From the NCBI RefSeq assembly GCF_002234675.1, contig NC_019867.2:2932001-2996000 (forward strand): a DNA stretch of 64,000 nt. Reading direction: 5' to 3'. Each line of letters begins with the position of its first letter. Within the stretch, counting starts at the first letter, position 1. This document shows positions 1 to 11,224 of the stretch, in pieces. This stretch comes from Oryzias latipes (lineage: Eukaryota > Chordata > Actinopteri > Beloniformes > Adrianichthyidae). The notes under the pieces were generated by a model that worked only from the letters and a program-made list of their open reading frames with translations, searched no databases and had not been told where the DNA came from. The position numbers were made by a program, and so were the translations under genes.

Positions 1-948
1 AAATTAGTTTGGAGAATGTCATTTCAGTCTCAAGGCATGAGCCAAGCCAATGGTGAAAAACAGTATTATACATTTTCAAAAATTCAGTGGTGAGTTTGAT
101 AGGAATTATAATCTTTGGCAAGAAGAGGGGGACAAAAAGGATGTTTTTAGGCTGAACTTATATCACCTTTAAAACAAGTTTCCTGATGACAATTAGGTTA
201 AAGGTCAAACGCATCGGCAACTGTGAAAAGGAAGAACTAAAAACACACATCAGCTCCGCCTACAGATGGATGCATCTTTTTAAAAAGAAAATTTTATAAC
301 AATATTCCAATTACGGAAACTCATTAAACTTTAAATTCAGGAAAACACTTTCTTTCTTGTAAAAAAACATGAACTTTTTTGAGTAAAACAGTTGTTACTG
401 TGTCTGTGTTAAAAGGTTTAGGAGCTTTAATAGATGCTAATGGCAGTGAATCCATGGAAAATATGGCAAAGGTCCGGTCAGCTCTGTCTGAATTTAGCCT
501 GCGGGCAGCAGCAGGGAGCATGTGGCTGAGTCTCAGTGCTCACATTCACCTAAAAACTGCTTGGACTGCCTGGGAAAACTGATAAAAACGCAGATGTTCT
601 GTGGATTCTCTGGACTTTAGCTGACACCTGACATGGAGGAGACCATAAACTCTAACCACGGGGGGGGCTAACAAGGTGTGTATGTAGTATTATGTAGTAC
701 TATGTAGTATTATGTAGTGTCTGATGTGTGTGCATCTGGCAAGAGTAAAAAATAAATGAGTTCTTGGAATGGCTGGACAATATTTTAGAGAAATACAGCG
801 AGACAACTGGTGAAGTGGTTAAAGCCCCCCTTTTGGAATGGTTCTGTCCTTCTTAACCAGCCTGTGCCAAGTGGAATAAGCATCTGGACATTGTGTTATA
901 ACTTACGTGAAAAGCGCAAGGAACATTGAAATAAAAAACCATCAGGAA
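1..948. other. Upstream flank of selenoprotein gene, no gene seen
   Basis: AT-rich non-coding sequence. At about 677-720 there is a small tandem repeat of a 10-12 base unit (TATGTAGTATTA-like). Short open frames on both strands (about 324-582) look like chance ORFs with no recognisable domain. The 5' UTR and promoter of the selenoprotein gene must lie at its right end, but I see no clear TATA box or CpG island. Confidence 0.5.
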
Positions 949-1831
949 ATGTGGGCCTTTGTGCTCATTTTTGCGTTCTCAGTCGGAGCGTCAGACACCT
1001 CCAACAGCACCGCAGAGGTCATAGCTCGAGGGAAACTGATGGTGAGTTCCAGCATGGACGGATATAAGCCATTTTTGATGCTGCTGCAGAATGAGTGAGA
1101 TTAGCTGATGCTTTTTCTGGTTCAGACTAAGATCAACACAAAGCTTCTCCTCGTTTCTTTTCCTGCAGGCTCCCAGTGTGGTTGGATGAGCCATAAAGAA
1201 ACTGCCTGAGCTCAACCGTTTCCTCATGGAGCGATGGGCTTTATAGTATCCTTGCAGTCTTGCGAAATCCCTAAATCTTGACCACAGAGGCTGTGCAGTT
1301 TTCGTCATGATCTCTTTCTTAAACACCTTGAAAATATGCAGAGCTTCTCCTAAAGCTCTAGTCTCTCAATCTAAATGACTTAAATGAAAAAAAAAGTAGC
1401 TCCCCTCCTTCCTCGCTGTGTTCCTTAATTGCATTCTTTTTCCTGCTTAGTCACAACTTAGAATACGATTCATCAGAGGAGAAGAATCCCCGTCTGATAC
1501 TCTACAATGAAAAAGATGAGGTTGTGAAGGTGAGTGACAGCTGACAGGTGAGACAGGACACAAAAATACGACACTGGCATGAATTTTGGTGCAGATTTGA
1601 ACAGTTTGCACAAAAATGATTGTTTGTAATGATTGCTCAAGTTATCAGACAGATCCATCACCTTTGTGCACGGCCCTGTGCCTGCAGACTGTCCCTGTGA
1701 AGGAAATGACGGCGGACGAGATCAGCAACCTTCTGGACTCTCTTGGTTTCTACAAGAGGTCGAAGAAAGGGGAGGAGGTGCCAGAGGAGTTTCAGCACTT
1801 CCCTCTGCGGACCCCCAGGGACGAGCTTTGA
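949..1831 (+). CDS. selenoe: Fish 15-kDa selenoprotein (Fep15 / SELENOE-like), four coding exons with TGA as selenocysteine
   Basis: Coding exons are 949-1041, 1169-1245, 1451-1529 and 1688-1831. All junctions keep frame (phases 0, 2, 0) with GT-AG ends; the exon 2 donor is a weak GTATCC. The product is 130 aa. Residues 1-14 (MWAFVLIFAFSVGA) are a signal peptide, followed by an N19-S-T sequon. The thioredoxin-like core reads VVGU-AIKKLPELNRF, where U38 is the TGA at 1187-1189. The C-terminal part, with EMTADEISNLLDSLGFYKR, resembles the SelM C-terminus, and the protein ends in RDEL, an ER-retention signal. The Sep15/SelM family consists of ER thiol-redox proteins. SelM and Sep15 pair Sec with a Cys, whereas Fep15 is reported to have Sec only and to occur only in fish; here no Cys precedes U. 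ATG 949 is the first in-frame ATG. The fallback call is a divergent selenom paralogue. Confidence 0.9.
1187..1189 (+). other. Selenocysteine (UGA) codon
   Basis: In-frame TGA in exon 2, residue 38. Coding similarity to the Sep15/SelM family continues on both sides, the splice phases stay consistent, and a SECIS element lies in the 3' UTR. A conventional gene caller would treat this as a stop and lose or split the gene. Confidence 0.9.
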
Positions 1832-1862
1832 TGAGAGCGAGCGGCTGGACTCGGCGGCTGCT

Positions 1863-1943
1863 ACCTGATCGCATAAATGACGGGTGGGGCTCCAAGGCCG
1901 AAGAAAAACGCCAGGCACCATTTTGAAGACTCGCCGGTTAGGT
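1863..1943 (+). promoter_or_regulatory. SECIS element (type II-like) in the 3' UTR
   Basis: This RNA hairpin recruits SBP2 and the Sec elongation machinery to recode the UGA. Helix I pairs 1863-1871 with 1935-1943 (9 bp including G-U pairs). The non-Watson-Crick core is ATGA at 1877-1880 opposite TTGA ending at 1926. Helix II pairs 1882-1891 with 1914-1923, with one G/A mismatch. The conserved AA is at 1894-1895, 13 nt beyond the ATGA. A mini-helix GGC/GCC (1896-1898 with 1910-1912) closes the apical loop, which gives the type II form. It starts 32 nt after the stop codon. The fold was worked out by hand. Confidence 0.85.
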
Positions 1944-1994
1944 GCAGCGTGCAGAGTTTTTGTCACTCATAGCTCTCATTGTTTTGTTTTTCAC

Positions 1995-2000
1995 AATAAA
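1995..2000 (+). terminator. Polyadenylation signal AATAAA of the selenoprotein gene
   Basis: Canonical AATAAA 164 bases after the stop codon and downstream of the SECIS, giving a short 3' UTR of roughly 190 bases. Confidence 0.75.
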
Positions 2001-3350
2001 AGTCCCAAAATGCCTGAGTCTAAATGTTTGATGCAAAGTAAGAGCAGACAGGTGTTCTAATAAATCCATGTTTAGTCCTGAGTTAGTTCTCCTGTGCAGA
2101 TCACAGCAGATGTTATCCGTTTCTCTCCAGTCAGCACAGTTATCAGCACAGCCAGGCCGGTTCAAAACCTGCTTTCCAGCAGATTATCACAACTCTACAA
2201 GTTTGTTTGTAGTTAGAATTTTTTTTTTTTTTCACAACTAATAGGGTTAAATTTAACTTGCTCAGACCTGTGTTTCTAATCAGGGGCTCAAACAACTTCC
2301 CTTTCTACAAAAAATAAAAAAGAATTAAACAGTTATGCCAATTTCGCTCATATAGAATTGTTTGATAGACCTGTTACGATTGGCTTTTGACTGTAACAAA
2401 TGGAAGGGAGACTAAGCCGATTTTAGCACTCAAAGTATTTTTAATATATATAAAGAATAAACAGCAGTGTGACTCTCCTAAAAATTATCCAAAGTAAGAT
2501 TAATACATTCACAAAGTAACGTGACTCAAATAAACTTTGAATCCACCAATAAGTGGTTCAAAATCCTCAGAAAAGTAAGCTGTCAGAAAGACTAATCAGT
2601 GTGGCTTCAATCTAAGGAGGTCTGCTGTGTGACCAGCAGGTGGCAGCATTTAGAGATGCAGCAGCACTCTTCAGAATCATTGAAATCCGTCGGGCTGTAA
2701 GTGAACACAGCCAAAAAGACAAAATCAGTTCTGTCCATCGCTATCAACTCTAAAAAGTCATCTGAATCAACTGCACAAGCAAGAAGACAAGAGGCTTTTA
2801 CTTTGAAAAACATTTTAAAGAGGAAGATGTTTGTGGAAGAATCGGAGAACTTTTTATGCTTGTAGTAAAGAAAAAAACCAAACCAAAATGCATCAGTGTT
2901 AATGCTGCACTGAAATAACTACAGATAGGTAAGAGGAAAGAAGAACAAGTTCCCTAAAATAACCATGGTGAAACCTTGGTGCAGAAACTCGCTGGTTCGA
3001 AACCCAACTCTGGCATTTTTCACAAAAATATCTTTTTTCTTGTTGTGCTGTTTTCACTTTATTTATGGTCAACTTCCATCATTTCTTTCTTTCTTTCTTT
3101 TTGCCAATTATTACCCTTTAAGTTTCATTTTCATTCAGCTATATAGCATTCAACCCTGCATTTTCTTCTGGAAATGCAGCTGCTCCTAGACTTCATTTGA
3201 CGTTTTTGTTTTGTGCCTTGAACTGTTTGTTTGAAAATGATATTGAAGTTGTTAAATGTGCTTTAGATGAAGCTAAATACTAGAATCTGTATCTCCATTT
3301 TATGTCCAAAATATTGATCTGCCTTCACACTAATAATATCTGATTGGTGA
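2001..3350. other. Intergenic, no gene seen
   Basis: AT-rich spacer between the selenoprotein gene and the repeat cluster upstream of tmem17. It contains a T-run near 2220 and a short CTTT tract near 3083-3102. No supported ORF, RNA gene or recognised repeat. Confidence 0.5.
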
Positions 3351-3414
3351 TCCATCCATCCATCCTGGGAGAGGTCACAGGGGTCTCTACTCTAGAGCCT
3401 ATCCCAGTTTATAA

Positions 3415-3618
3415 CCCTTGTGCTATCCTAGGCACTTTGACATTGGGAGTGAGGTCAACTAGACCCCACAAGACAGTGCGCTGAACTTTTTCTTCAGTGA
3501 TTTATGATCTTCACTAGTTTTCATGGATTACATGAAATCCTCTCCACCTTTATCCACCTTTGTCATGGTAGGGAGAACACGTCAATGGTCATCTTGACCC
3601 CATAGGATAGCACAAGGG
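3415..3618. mobile_element. piggyBac-like MITE, copy 1 (about 204 bp)
   Basis: The ends are inverted (CCCTTGTGCTATCCTA and GGATAGCACAAGGG). TTAA follows on the right (3619-3622) and a degraded ATAA precedes on the left. The interior carries the family motif CCACCTTTATCCACCTTTG. Related copies lie at 20221-20317 and 37294-37500. TTAA target sites are typical of piggyBac-type elements; the superfamily is inferred from ends and target site only. Confidence 0.75.
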
Positions 3619-3679
3619 TTAAAAGGCCAAAGCCGGGATATACAGAGGACCCTGGAAATGATGGGGAATTCAAAATCCA

Positions 3680-3990
3680 AAGGGTTTCACACCTTTTGCA
3701 GCTATAACAGCTCCAACTCATCCAGGAAGTCTTAAACTATGTTTTTTGGGAGTTTTTGAAAATGTTTGAATTTTCTTTCAGGATATTTCTGACACTGATG
3801 TGAAGGTCTGTCTCTGTCTGGAGGTCTTCTATACAGCTGAGGTCAGGACTCTGTCCAGGACTGTCAAGTTCTATCACATCAGACCTGCTCATCCATGCCT
3901 TCATGAACCTTCCTGGTGCTCCTGTGCACACATCATGTAGAAACAGAAAGAAGCCCCCCCAAACTGTTCCCATGACAGAGTGAGAACGAG
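3680..3990 (-). pseudogene. Tc1/mariner transposase remnant (C-terminal part)
   Basis: Read on the - strand, broken frames give WEQFGGASFCFY and then a stretch with the Tc1 signature QSPDLSCIEDL (family form QSPDLNPIE.L), preceded by a decayed version of the second catalytic Asp region. Frameshifts separate the pieces, and neither the N-terminal helix-turn-helix part nor terminal repeats are visible, so this is a dead fragment of a cut-and-paste transposase. A fragment of a similar family occurs at 61445-61690. Confidence 0.75.
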
Positions 3991-4029
3991 CTGTGTGAAA
4001 CCACAGCAGAGAAAAAGACAACTTAAACC

Positions 4030-5130
4030 TGATATACCAGTTAAAAAGAAATACTTCATCCTAAAAAACCCAAAACATGAATCTTTTGGGCTTTTCATTA
4101 GTTTTTGTTCATTTTTAGGTAGCAGCAATTATCAACACCTCCCCCTTCAAAAAAGAAACTTAAATGAAATAAATGTAATGAATGAATGAATACAGCATTA
4201 AAATTACACACTTTTTGGAGCTAAATGATACTTTTTTTCCCTTCAAAATAAAAACTTGTGCTATTGCCACGAATCTTGAAGAAACTCTGCGTGTCTTTAT
4301 GTGCCATGTTTTTCTGAATTTCAACTAAAACTAGCCTCAAAATGTAACTGTTTAACATTTATTTAAAAAGGTTTTCTTGCTAAAACAAGTCCTTTCTCAA
4401 CCTTTAAAGTTTAGAAAAATACATTTAATCAAAAAATAAACAAATATAATAGTGGTATTATACAAATGGTATATACTGTGAGGGAAAAACAATAGTTATA
4501 CATTTTCTTCAAAACTCAACAAAGGCAGTTCTACAGTCTGCATGATCTCAGGCCCCTGCAGAAATGGGGAAACAGCTTCACCTACTGGGGAAAAAACATT
4601 TTTTAACACTGTCTATTTTAATTGATTCACTCTTTTCTGGGTAAAACATGCACTTTGTTAATAGACTAAAGTAAGGAAAGCAAACGACTGAATTCCGGTC
4701 TAGCCTGATGTTTCATGTGCTTTGATAACCTCTACAAACTGTTGTATTTTCCTAAAGAGAGAACGGAGGGGGAGACACTAAGCCCTGAGATGAGGAGACT
4801 TCAGGAGTCTTCCTGTGATGCTACAAAAGAGCAGCAGAAAAACATGAATGAAGCTGGTCCACAACATTTGTAAAGATGAGCTCACTGTCAGATCTGTGTT
4901 TAAAGGAGAAATGCTTTAGTTTGACATGTTTTACATCAAAATTTCTGATAAGAACTGAGCAGCACACATGGTCCAGAACTGACATCCTGCCGGGCTGCTG
5001 TTAATCCCAAACCCCCCTCCTTCTCATTAATCTGATTAGCGGTCAGCCTCCTGTCTGTGTGAACACAACACAGGACAACAGCAGACGGCGGGACTCAAAA
5101 CGTCTTTTACATTTCCTCTTCCCTGAAGGT
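4030..5130. other. Upstream region of tmem17, no separate gene seen
   Basis: AT-rich on the left and more mixed from about 4690. The promoter and 5' UTR of tmem17 should lie in the right part. No CpG island or TATA box stands out, and no further ORF is supported. Confidence 0.45.
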
Positions 5131-5134
5131 GGAC

Positions 5135-5236
5135 ATGGTCGCCAGCTCTGTCCACCATGCCCGTGTTCTACTCACCGGTACCAGAGACCCTGCAGATGGG
5201 CCTGACCTCCATGGGAGGCTCTGTGTTCACGAATAA
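5135..5236 (+). other. Overlapping upstream ORF in tmem17 exon 1
   Basis: An ATG at 5135 in a good context (G at -3, G at +4) opens a 33-codon frame that runs past the tmem17 start at 5157 in a different frame and stops with TAA at 5234-5236. If the transcript includes 5135, this uORF would reduce initiation at the main start. There is no sign that its peptide is functional. Confidence 0.35.
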
Positions 5237-7296
5237 CAGGACAGCAGACAGCGACTTTGGCAGGGAGCCAGAGTATGCACCCGGTTTGTTTCACGTCTTT
5301 TTATTTTGTGTGTTTCTGTCATGAAATCGTTGATTCTTATGTCCGTTTGCTGCTTTTTGCTTCCAGTCGTCAACGAGCAGGTGTCTAATCTTCCCCTTCA
5401 AATGCTTCTGTACTTCAACCTGTTTTACTTCCCCTGTTGGTGGTTCTCTGCTGTCGTGATGCTGGACATAAAGGTCAGTTCCACCGTGTGAAAACACAAC
5501 ATTCACACAAATTCCTACAAGTAAATAAGTAAGTAAGTAAATTTTATTTGTATAGCACCTTTCACAGACAAAAGTCACAAGGTGCTTCACAGGTTAAAAT
5601 ATGTATATATACACATATAAAAAACAGAAAAGATAAAAAGCATAAACCAGGTAAGTTTCAGTTAAAATACTTTGCAAAAATAAAAAGTTGCAAAATTCTG
5701 CAAACCATGTCCTTTAGTTGTCTATTCTTCAAAAACAATTTCTATTTTTCGACTGAAATAAATACTTCAGGCGCACAACAAAAGACAAAGTTTCGCTCTG
5801 AATTTCTTCATGGAAACATTTGTACATGAACATCACTGACTTCATTCTCTAAAACTCATTTAATGCCAAAGATGAAATTCAAACTCATTCTAAAAGAATA
5901 GTTTTTTATTTTTTTTTAATTTGATTTATAAAGTCTCACTCCAACTATGTTTTGATCCATTTTTGTAAAATCATTCCCAGCTGTTCATGCAGTTTATAGC
6001 CAAAATCAAAAAGACTTTTTTTGCACGCTCTCCCACTAGCTTACAGCCTCTCACAACCTCAAGCTAACAGAACTGGACCAACAAAAATGGCGAGCAATAT
6101 TGGAGCTATCCAGCCGTACAGTTTTGAGCCAGATGCCAGCTCAGACGAGGAAAATAAATACTTTAATGTACCTAAATGTCTGTAATTGGATGCATCAGAA
6201 TGGCGAGGAGCAGGGAGACAGTAGCATTTTCAAACGACACATTTTTATCTGCCCTGATGTAAATGAAAAAGTATACTCAGAAACGCAGTTTAATCTTAAA
6301 TTCTGTTATGATAGTCCTCCATCATGAGAAAAGTACAACAAGAGCGTGTTAAAGAATTTAAAAACTAGCTTGTGACAACTAAGTTAAAAAAAATGTGTCA
6401 TAATATGGGTGTAACTATATAAATTAGCTTCTTCCCACTCCCTTTTTAAGCAAATACCTGAACCTTTTTTTGACATTTTAGTTAAGAGATTCAGTGCATC
6501 TGTACTGTATCTCAGTGCAAATTTGTCTATTTATGATAAAGAACAATTATGATGTCAGAAGATGGCACAACTTTTTTCGTATTAATAAATACATTTCTTA
6601 AAAAGATTTGACATGTTTATGTTTTTTTTATCCTCTTATTCTTTTGTTTTGCTTAAAAAAAATCAATCATTTTTGTTCATTTCAATAAGTTTTGATATGT
6701 TGTTTTGCAAAAAAATATATACGATCAATACAATGGTTGTTCCACATGTGCTTTTCTTTTTTTCAGTTCCACCATTTAGCTGGGTACTACCAGGCCCTGC
6801 TGATTACAGGGCTGGTCCTGGTCACGATCATAGAAGTCATCCGGCTCTATCTGGGTTACGTCGGCAACCTTGAAGAGAAGGTAACACCCCTGATGTGCTC
6901 CAATAAGCCACTTTTATACCATTTTTTTTAAATCCATGCAGCCACCCAGACTCTCCCTCCGTCCCGTGTCATCAGGTCCCAGAGCTGGCCGCCTTCTGGC
7001 TCCTGTCCTTCACCTTCCAGCTGCCGGTGTTGCTGTTCTTCATGACGGACGAAGGAATTCTCATCCTTCCTCTGGAGAGAGGCATTCACTTAGTCTACCT
7101 GCTCTTCCTGCTCGCTCAGATTCTGACCTCCTTCATGGCACTGAGGACCATGACCCAGAAGCTCACGCTGCTCTTTTATCTGCGGCAGTTTGGCAGGGCG
7201 GAGAACCTGCATCCCAGGGCGATGAGTCCCATCCATGGGCTTCCATATCACTGCAGCGTGCTTCCTGTCTCATCCTCCACTCACAGCTTCCATTAA
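5157..7296 (+). CDS. tmem17: Transmembrane protein 17 (ciliary transition-zone protein)
   Basis: Coding exons are 5157-5283, 5367-5473, 6767-6880 and 6976-7296. Phases 1, 0 and 0 fit and all ends are GT-AG. The product is 222 aa. Four hydrophobic segments lie near residues 55-75, 86-106, 119-138 and 149-170. Recognised TMEM17 blocks include LPLQMLLYFN, EVIRLYLGYVGNLEEKVPEL, the FW-LL segment of TM3 and LPLERGIH. TMEM17 belongs to the MKS module at the ciliary transition zone and helps control membrane-protein entry into cilia. The last ~35 residues (after YLRQFGRAENL) differ from the mammalian tail, so an alternative 3' end is possible. ATG 5157 has A at -3. Intron 2 (5474-6766) holds a MITE. 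Confidence 0.92.
5517..5612. repeat. Dispersed 'TTTATTTGTATAGCAC' repeat fragment with TAAG tract
   Basis: A short TAAG/TAAA tract leads into ATTTTATTTGTATAGCACC, then a palindrome-like GACAAAAGTCACAAGGTGCTT. This wording is common at the ends of teleost retroposons. It lies in tmem17 intron 2. The family was not determined. Confidence 0.5.
5928..6360 (+). mobile_element. IQPYSF-family MITE/DNA transposon remnant, copy a
   Basis: The left end AAAGTCTCACTCCAAC corresponds to the family terminus GAGTGGGACTTT in reverse. The right part has CCTCCATCATGAGAAAA and AAGAGCGTGTT. A short ORF at 6087-6182 begins MASNIGAIQPYSFEPDASS, followed by SDEENK, then breaks off. It lies in tmem17 intron 2. Other copies lie at 27765, 37790, 40790, 44765, 45620, 47784 and 56191. 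Confidence 0.7.
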
Positions 7297-7365
7297 TGCC
7301 AAACACATGCGTAATGTGCTCAGAAAATAGTTCTATTTTGTACCAGCTCTGAATTCTAACTTATA

Positions 7366-7371
7366 AATAAA
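7366..7371 (+). terminator. Polyadenylation signal AATAAA of tmem17
   Basis: AATAAA 70 bases after the tmem17 stop codon, the first candidate on the sense strand. A longer 3' UTR cannot be excluded. Confidence 0.55.
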
Positions 7372-10300
7372 CAAGTTGAAGGGGGGATTCCCATGAATTT
7401 AAAGGGGGAGGAGCTTCTTTTAATTCTTAAAATCTGTCTTTTTGTTTGTTTTTATGGTGTTGAGGACGTTTGCCGTTTTTTCTGGACTCGACTAACTACT
7501 GTGTGTTGATCACCTGATGCGTTTGTTTTTTAACAAAAGACATATAATCATCAAGTCACTTACATTGATGAGGGATGTGAAGTTTAGTTTAGTTTATTTG
7601 ACAGGGGAAAGTCAAAGAAAAGATGCTTTGTACCAGACTGTGATTGCAGAATCTCCATCTGGAGTCACAAAGACATACAAAAACAAGAATTAACATAAAA
7701 CAATGCAATGCGTTTACATAAAACATACAATTATTTCATAATAAAAAAAAACAAAAGAGAGAGGGGGAAAAAAGACGTATACGATTCTTAAACACTACTC
7801 CTCACACACTACTTAAGATCACTTATAGTTAAATAAATACGATTGTACTTTTTAAAATTTGACATATTTAACAATGCTGAAATGTCTGTTCTGTTAAAAA
7901 TTATTGCTTCATTGATCCATGCCAATTTTTTAAAAAATCTTTGCAAGTGTGGGCGGTTTAATCCACTCAGTTACAGATTTAAACGAAAATGCTGATTGGC
8001 TTGGCCAACCGTACTGGTCATTAGATGTGGACCTTGTTGTTGTGCTCCTTTGTTCTGATATCAACAGGGTAAAGATTGTGATTAGTTGAGGAGCCATACA
8101 ATCAGTTTAAACATAAGGAAAGACATATTGTTGGTGAATTAATGTTAAAGCATCTTAAGAAGAGCACAGATGTGTCTTTCAGTTCCTTTAAGGCTCGTAC
8201 TGCCACCTATTCAAATTGGAATGTACCATTGTCATGCATGTGGTAAGTGTCTCGTGACGTAAAACTAATAGAAGTTGCACACACTTATGACGCACGGGTG
8301 ATGCCATCATACGTTGTCCTTATTTCACACTCTAGTTGTTAGTAAAGGCTCCTAACTTATAATCCAGAAAATACGGTAAAACGGCATCTCAGGGTGTCTC
8401 TTCTCCTTTTTTCTTTGTGGTTTCTAAAAGGATCCGTGATACTTCTGTTGGTGACTCCAGCACAGTAGATCTTTAGCCACGATTTGAAGCACAAAAGTGG
8501 CAGTGAGACTGCAACAGAGCTGTGTTAACCATTCCTGACCACAGAGTGGCAGCGTGTGATCAGAGGAACGCCAGCGTTTGACAGATCTGCCTCATCCAGC
8601 AGCAGCAGGGACAGATTGGTATGCAGCCAGTGTGCTGATCAGGAAACCCTCTGGCAGAGCGATAAAGGTTAGACTTGTCTGCAGCTGAGCAAGATGTAAT
8701 ATTAGAGGATATTTAACTTCAGCCTGATTGAACAAGGAATCAAGCTGGAGGTAAAGATTCACATTAAACAGATCTAAGAAACGTTGCTAAATACAAACAG
8801 AGGTGCCATAAGATAAGCAGTGTTGTGAAGAAAATGCCAGCAAATTAGCTGTTTTTTCATTTAAATTTAAAATGGAGTTCTGCAGTAGGAACAACATGCT
8901 CAGGCAGAACTTGGTGTGAGAAATTATTTAGAGAGGGATGCACTAGAAAGTCAACAAGGCGCTTATGTGAGAGGTGGCGTTTCTGGGAAATAACACGCTT
9001 ATCCTGCTCCACATTCGGGGAACTGCAGTGTTGTCCACAAAATATGGGAAATGTTCAACATAAAGTCTCACTTTTTTGGCCGGTTTTGAAGCGACCCATG
9101 GAGCCCAGCTGCTTTCCTGTGTAACTCCAAAGCTTGGAAAAGTATGAAAGAAGTGCAACACCACTTTATATGCAGAAGACACACCAAACACATGAAACGT
9201 CTTCTGGCATTTTACAGTTTAATTAAAAAGTGAAATTTGTTTGATCATTAGAGTGAAAAAATGACAAAGCAGGAAGGTGTTGTGCCTGATGTGCAGAGAT
9301 GTACCACATGTCTGAGGATGTGGAACAGATTATGGAGTGGTTTTGATCCTAAATACATCGTCATTTATGGGAGATAATTCATCTTGAAGTCATTAAAAAA
9401 ATAATTTTGGGGTTTTTTTTGCTCAGGGAGGCAGTGACTTATTTCAAAATTTACATTCAAAAGATCCAGGAAACCTTTGTAGACACAGTTAGAGACACAG
9501 ATAGTGTGAGGATTAAGTTTTTTAATTTAATTAGGCTCATAAAATGGTCACATTCTGTTTCCAGGTTGTTATTTTTTTTACCTTCAGTCACACCAGGTTT
9601 AAGTTACTAGTTATCCTCAGTTAGTTAACACCCTCCATTTATTTAAGAGTCTGGTTTCAGCTGCCACTTTTTTCTCTCTCTCTCTCTCTTTTTCATGGTT
9701 TTGTTTAGGTTTAAATGTCTTTTCAAATTTATGTTTTATTTTTAAGTTTGCACTATTGTGTTTGGCGGATGACGCAGCTCCTAACATTTACGTCTAAAGT
9801 GTTTTATCAGATCAATTCTTTGAATTTTTGGGTTCTTTTTTTTGTGTATTTGCTGGTAAAGCTACGCCGTCCACAGTGGAAAGCTACTAAAAATCTGTTA
9901 TATTTTCTTCTCTGTAAAGACAGTTTCTCACATACTATGGTAGTTGTCGTGAACTCAGTTTAAATTGGTAAAGAATGCTAAAAAAACAACATACTTCTTT
10001 TGTTTTGATCAGTTTTACTACTGAGCTCTCAAACCTCATGAAAGCTGCAGTTCCCTCAGCTGTTGTGTAAACCAAGGGGAAAAAAATCAAATTCAGTTCT
10101 TAATCCAATAAAATAAAAAATCATTTTAAAAGAATTGTTAGGTTTTTATAGATATCTTCCAGTTTGCATTTTTTCTTTCCCTCCAAAGCAAAAGATTTTT
10201 GGAAATCTGAATTTGAGATGCATGCAGTGCAAACCCATTTGTCTTGTGAATATTGTTTGCGTGTCAGCATGGTCAGTCCTGCAGGTAGCAGCTGCAGCAA

Positions 10301-11220
10301 TAACAGCTTAATTCCCTTGTGTTGTGATGATGACAACTTACCGTAAATCATCCCAACCCAACTCTGAGATCCAAACTAACAGTCTGGTGATCCTGAATGT
10401 TCTGCTGCTGTTTGAAAACGAAGCTTGCGATGGTTGAAGTGACAGGAAGTTTGACCTTATTTGACAGTGACCGGTTCTGAGAAGCCAGTCTCCATTTTGA
10501 GAGGCATTACCTTGTAAATCTACCTTTAAATGGGCGAGGAAAAAAAATAGAAAACAAGGAGAGTATGAGATGCATCATTCAAACAAAGCACCTAAAAGGT
10601 CCACCTTTAAAAAGTGGTTGGTTTACTTTGTCTCACAAATTGGCTCATTGTTTTCATCCATTCAGTTCTTCTTCGTTCGGTTTGAATACATCAGACCTCT
10701 TGTTGCTGCAGAGACAGATTAACCAGCTGCTGGTGAAAACAGCAGCTCCACACAAACTCATTCACCTCTCCCTCCGTGGTGTGTGCTGAATCATAGCCCT
10801 GGATAGAATGAGGACATGCTTCACTCTCACTAAACATGCTGATGCTTATTTCCTTTTATCTCATCCATTTCTTTGTACAAAAGCTGCTCATCAACACGGT
10901 GTAAACCAGCTTTTCATCCTAATTATGGCAGGATCCAGTTTAGAGGCAATCACAAAATGGGACTGGTGAGGATAAGCTGGCAGGAAGAATATCACATGGG
11001 CATCCCTGTGTCTGCTTTTAGTAATCCTAAGAAGGCTGCACAAGCATGAACCGCATCACGTTGCTTTTTTAGAACCTCATGACCAATTCCTAATAGATGC
11101 CATAACAGGAACAGAAGGTAAATGAATAAATAACAGTTTTCCATACTTTGTGAATTAACTTCATTTAAGTTGTTGTAACAACAACTTAATAAACAAATAA
11201 GACATTAAGCATGGACTGGA
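7372..11220. other. Intergenic, repeat remnants, no gene seen
   Basis: About 7575-7830 resembles an antisense LINE tail (a TTTAGTTTAGTTTATTTGACAG start), but I cannot name it. A CT-repeat lies near 9675-9690. Open frames of 60-82 codons across this region have no recognisable domain and poor codon texture. The block 10380-10790 is less AT-rich and not obviously repetitive. Confidence 0.4.
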
Positions 11221-11224
11221 TTTG

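Noticed and set aside
949..1831. Assignment of the selenoprotein to selenom
   Set aside because: SelM has a Cys three residues before Sec and a different C-terminus. This gene has Val there and ends in RDEL, which fits Fep15 better, though the family is shared.
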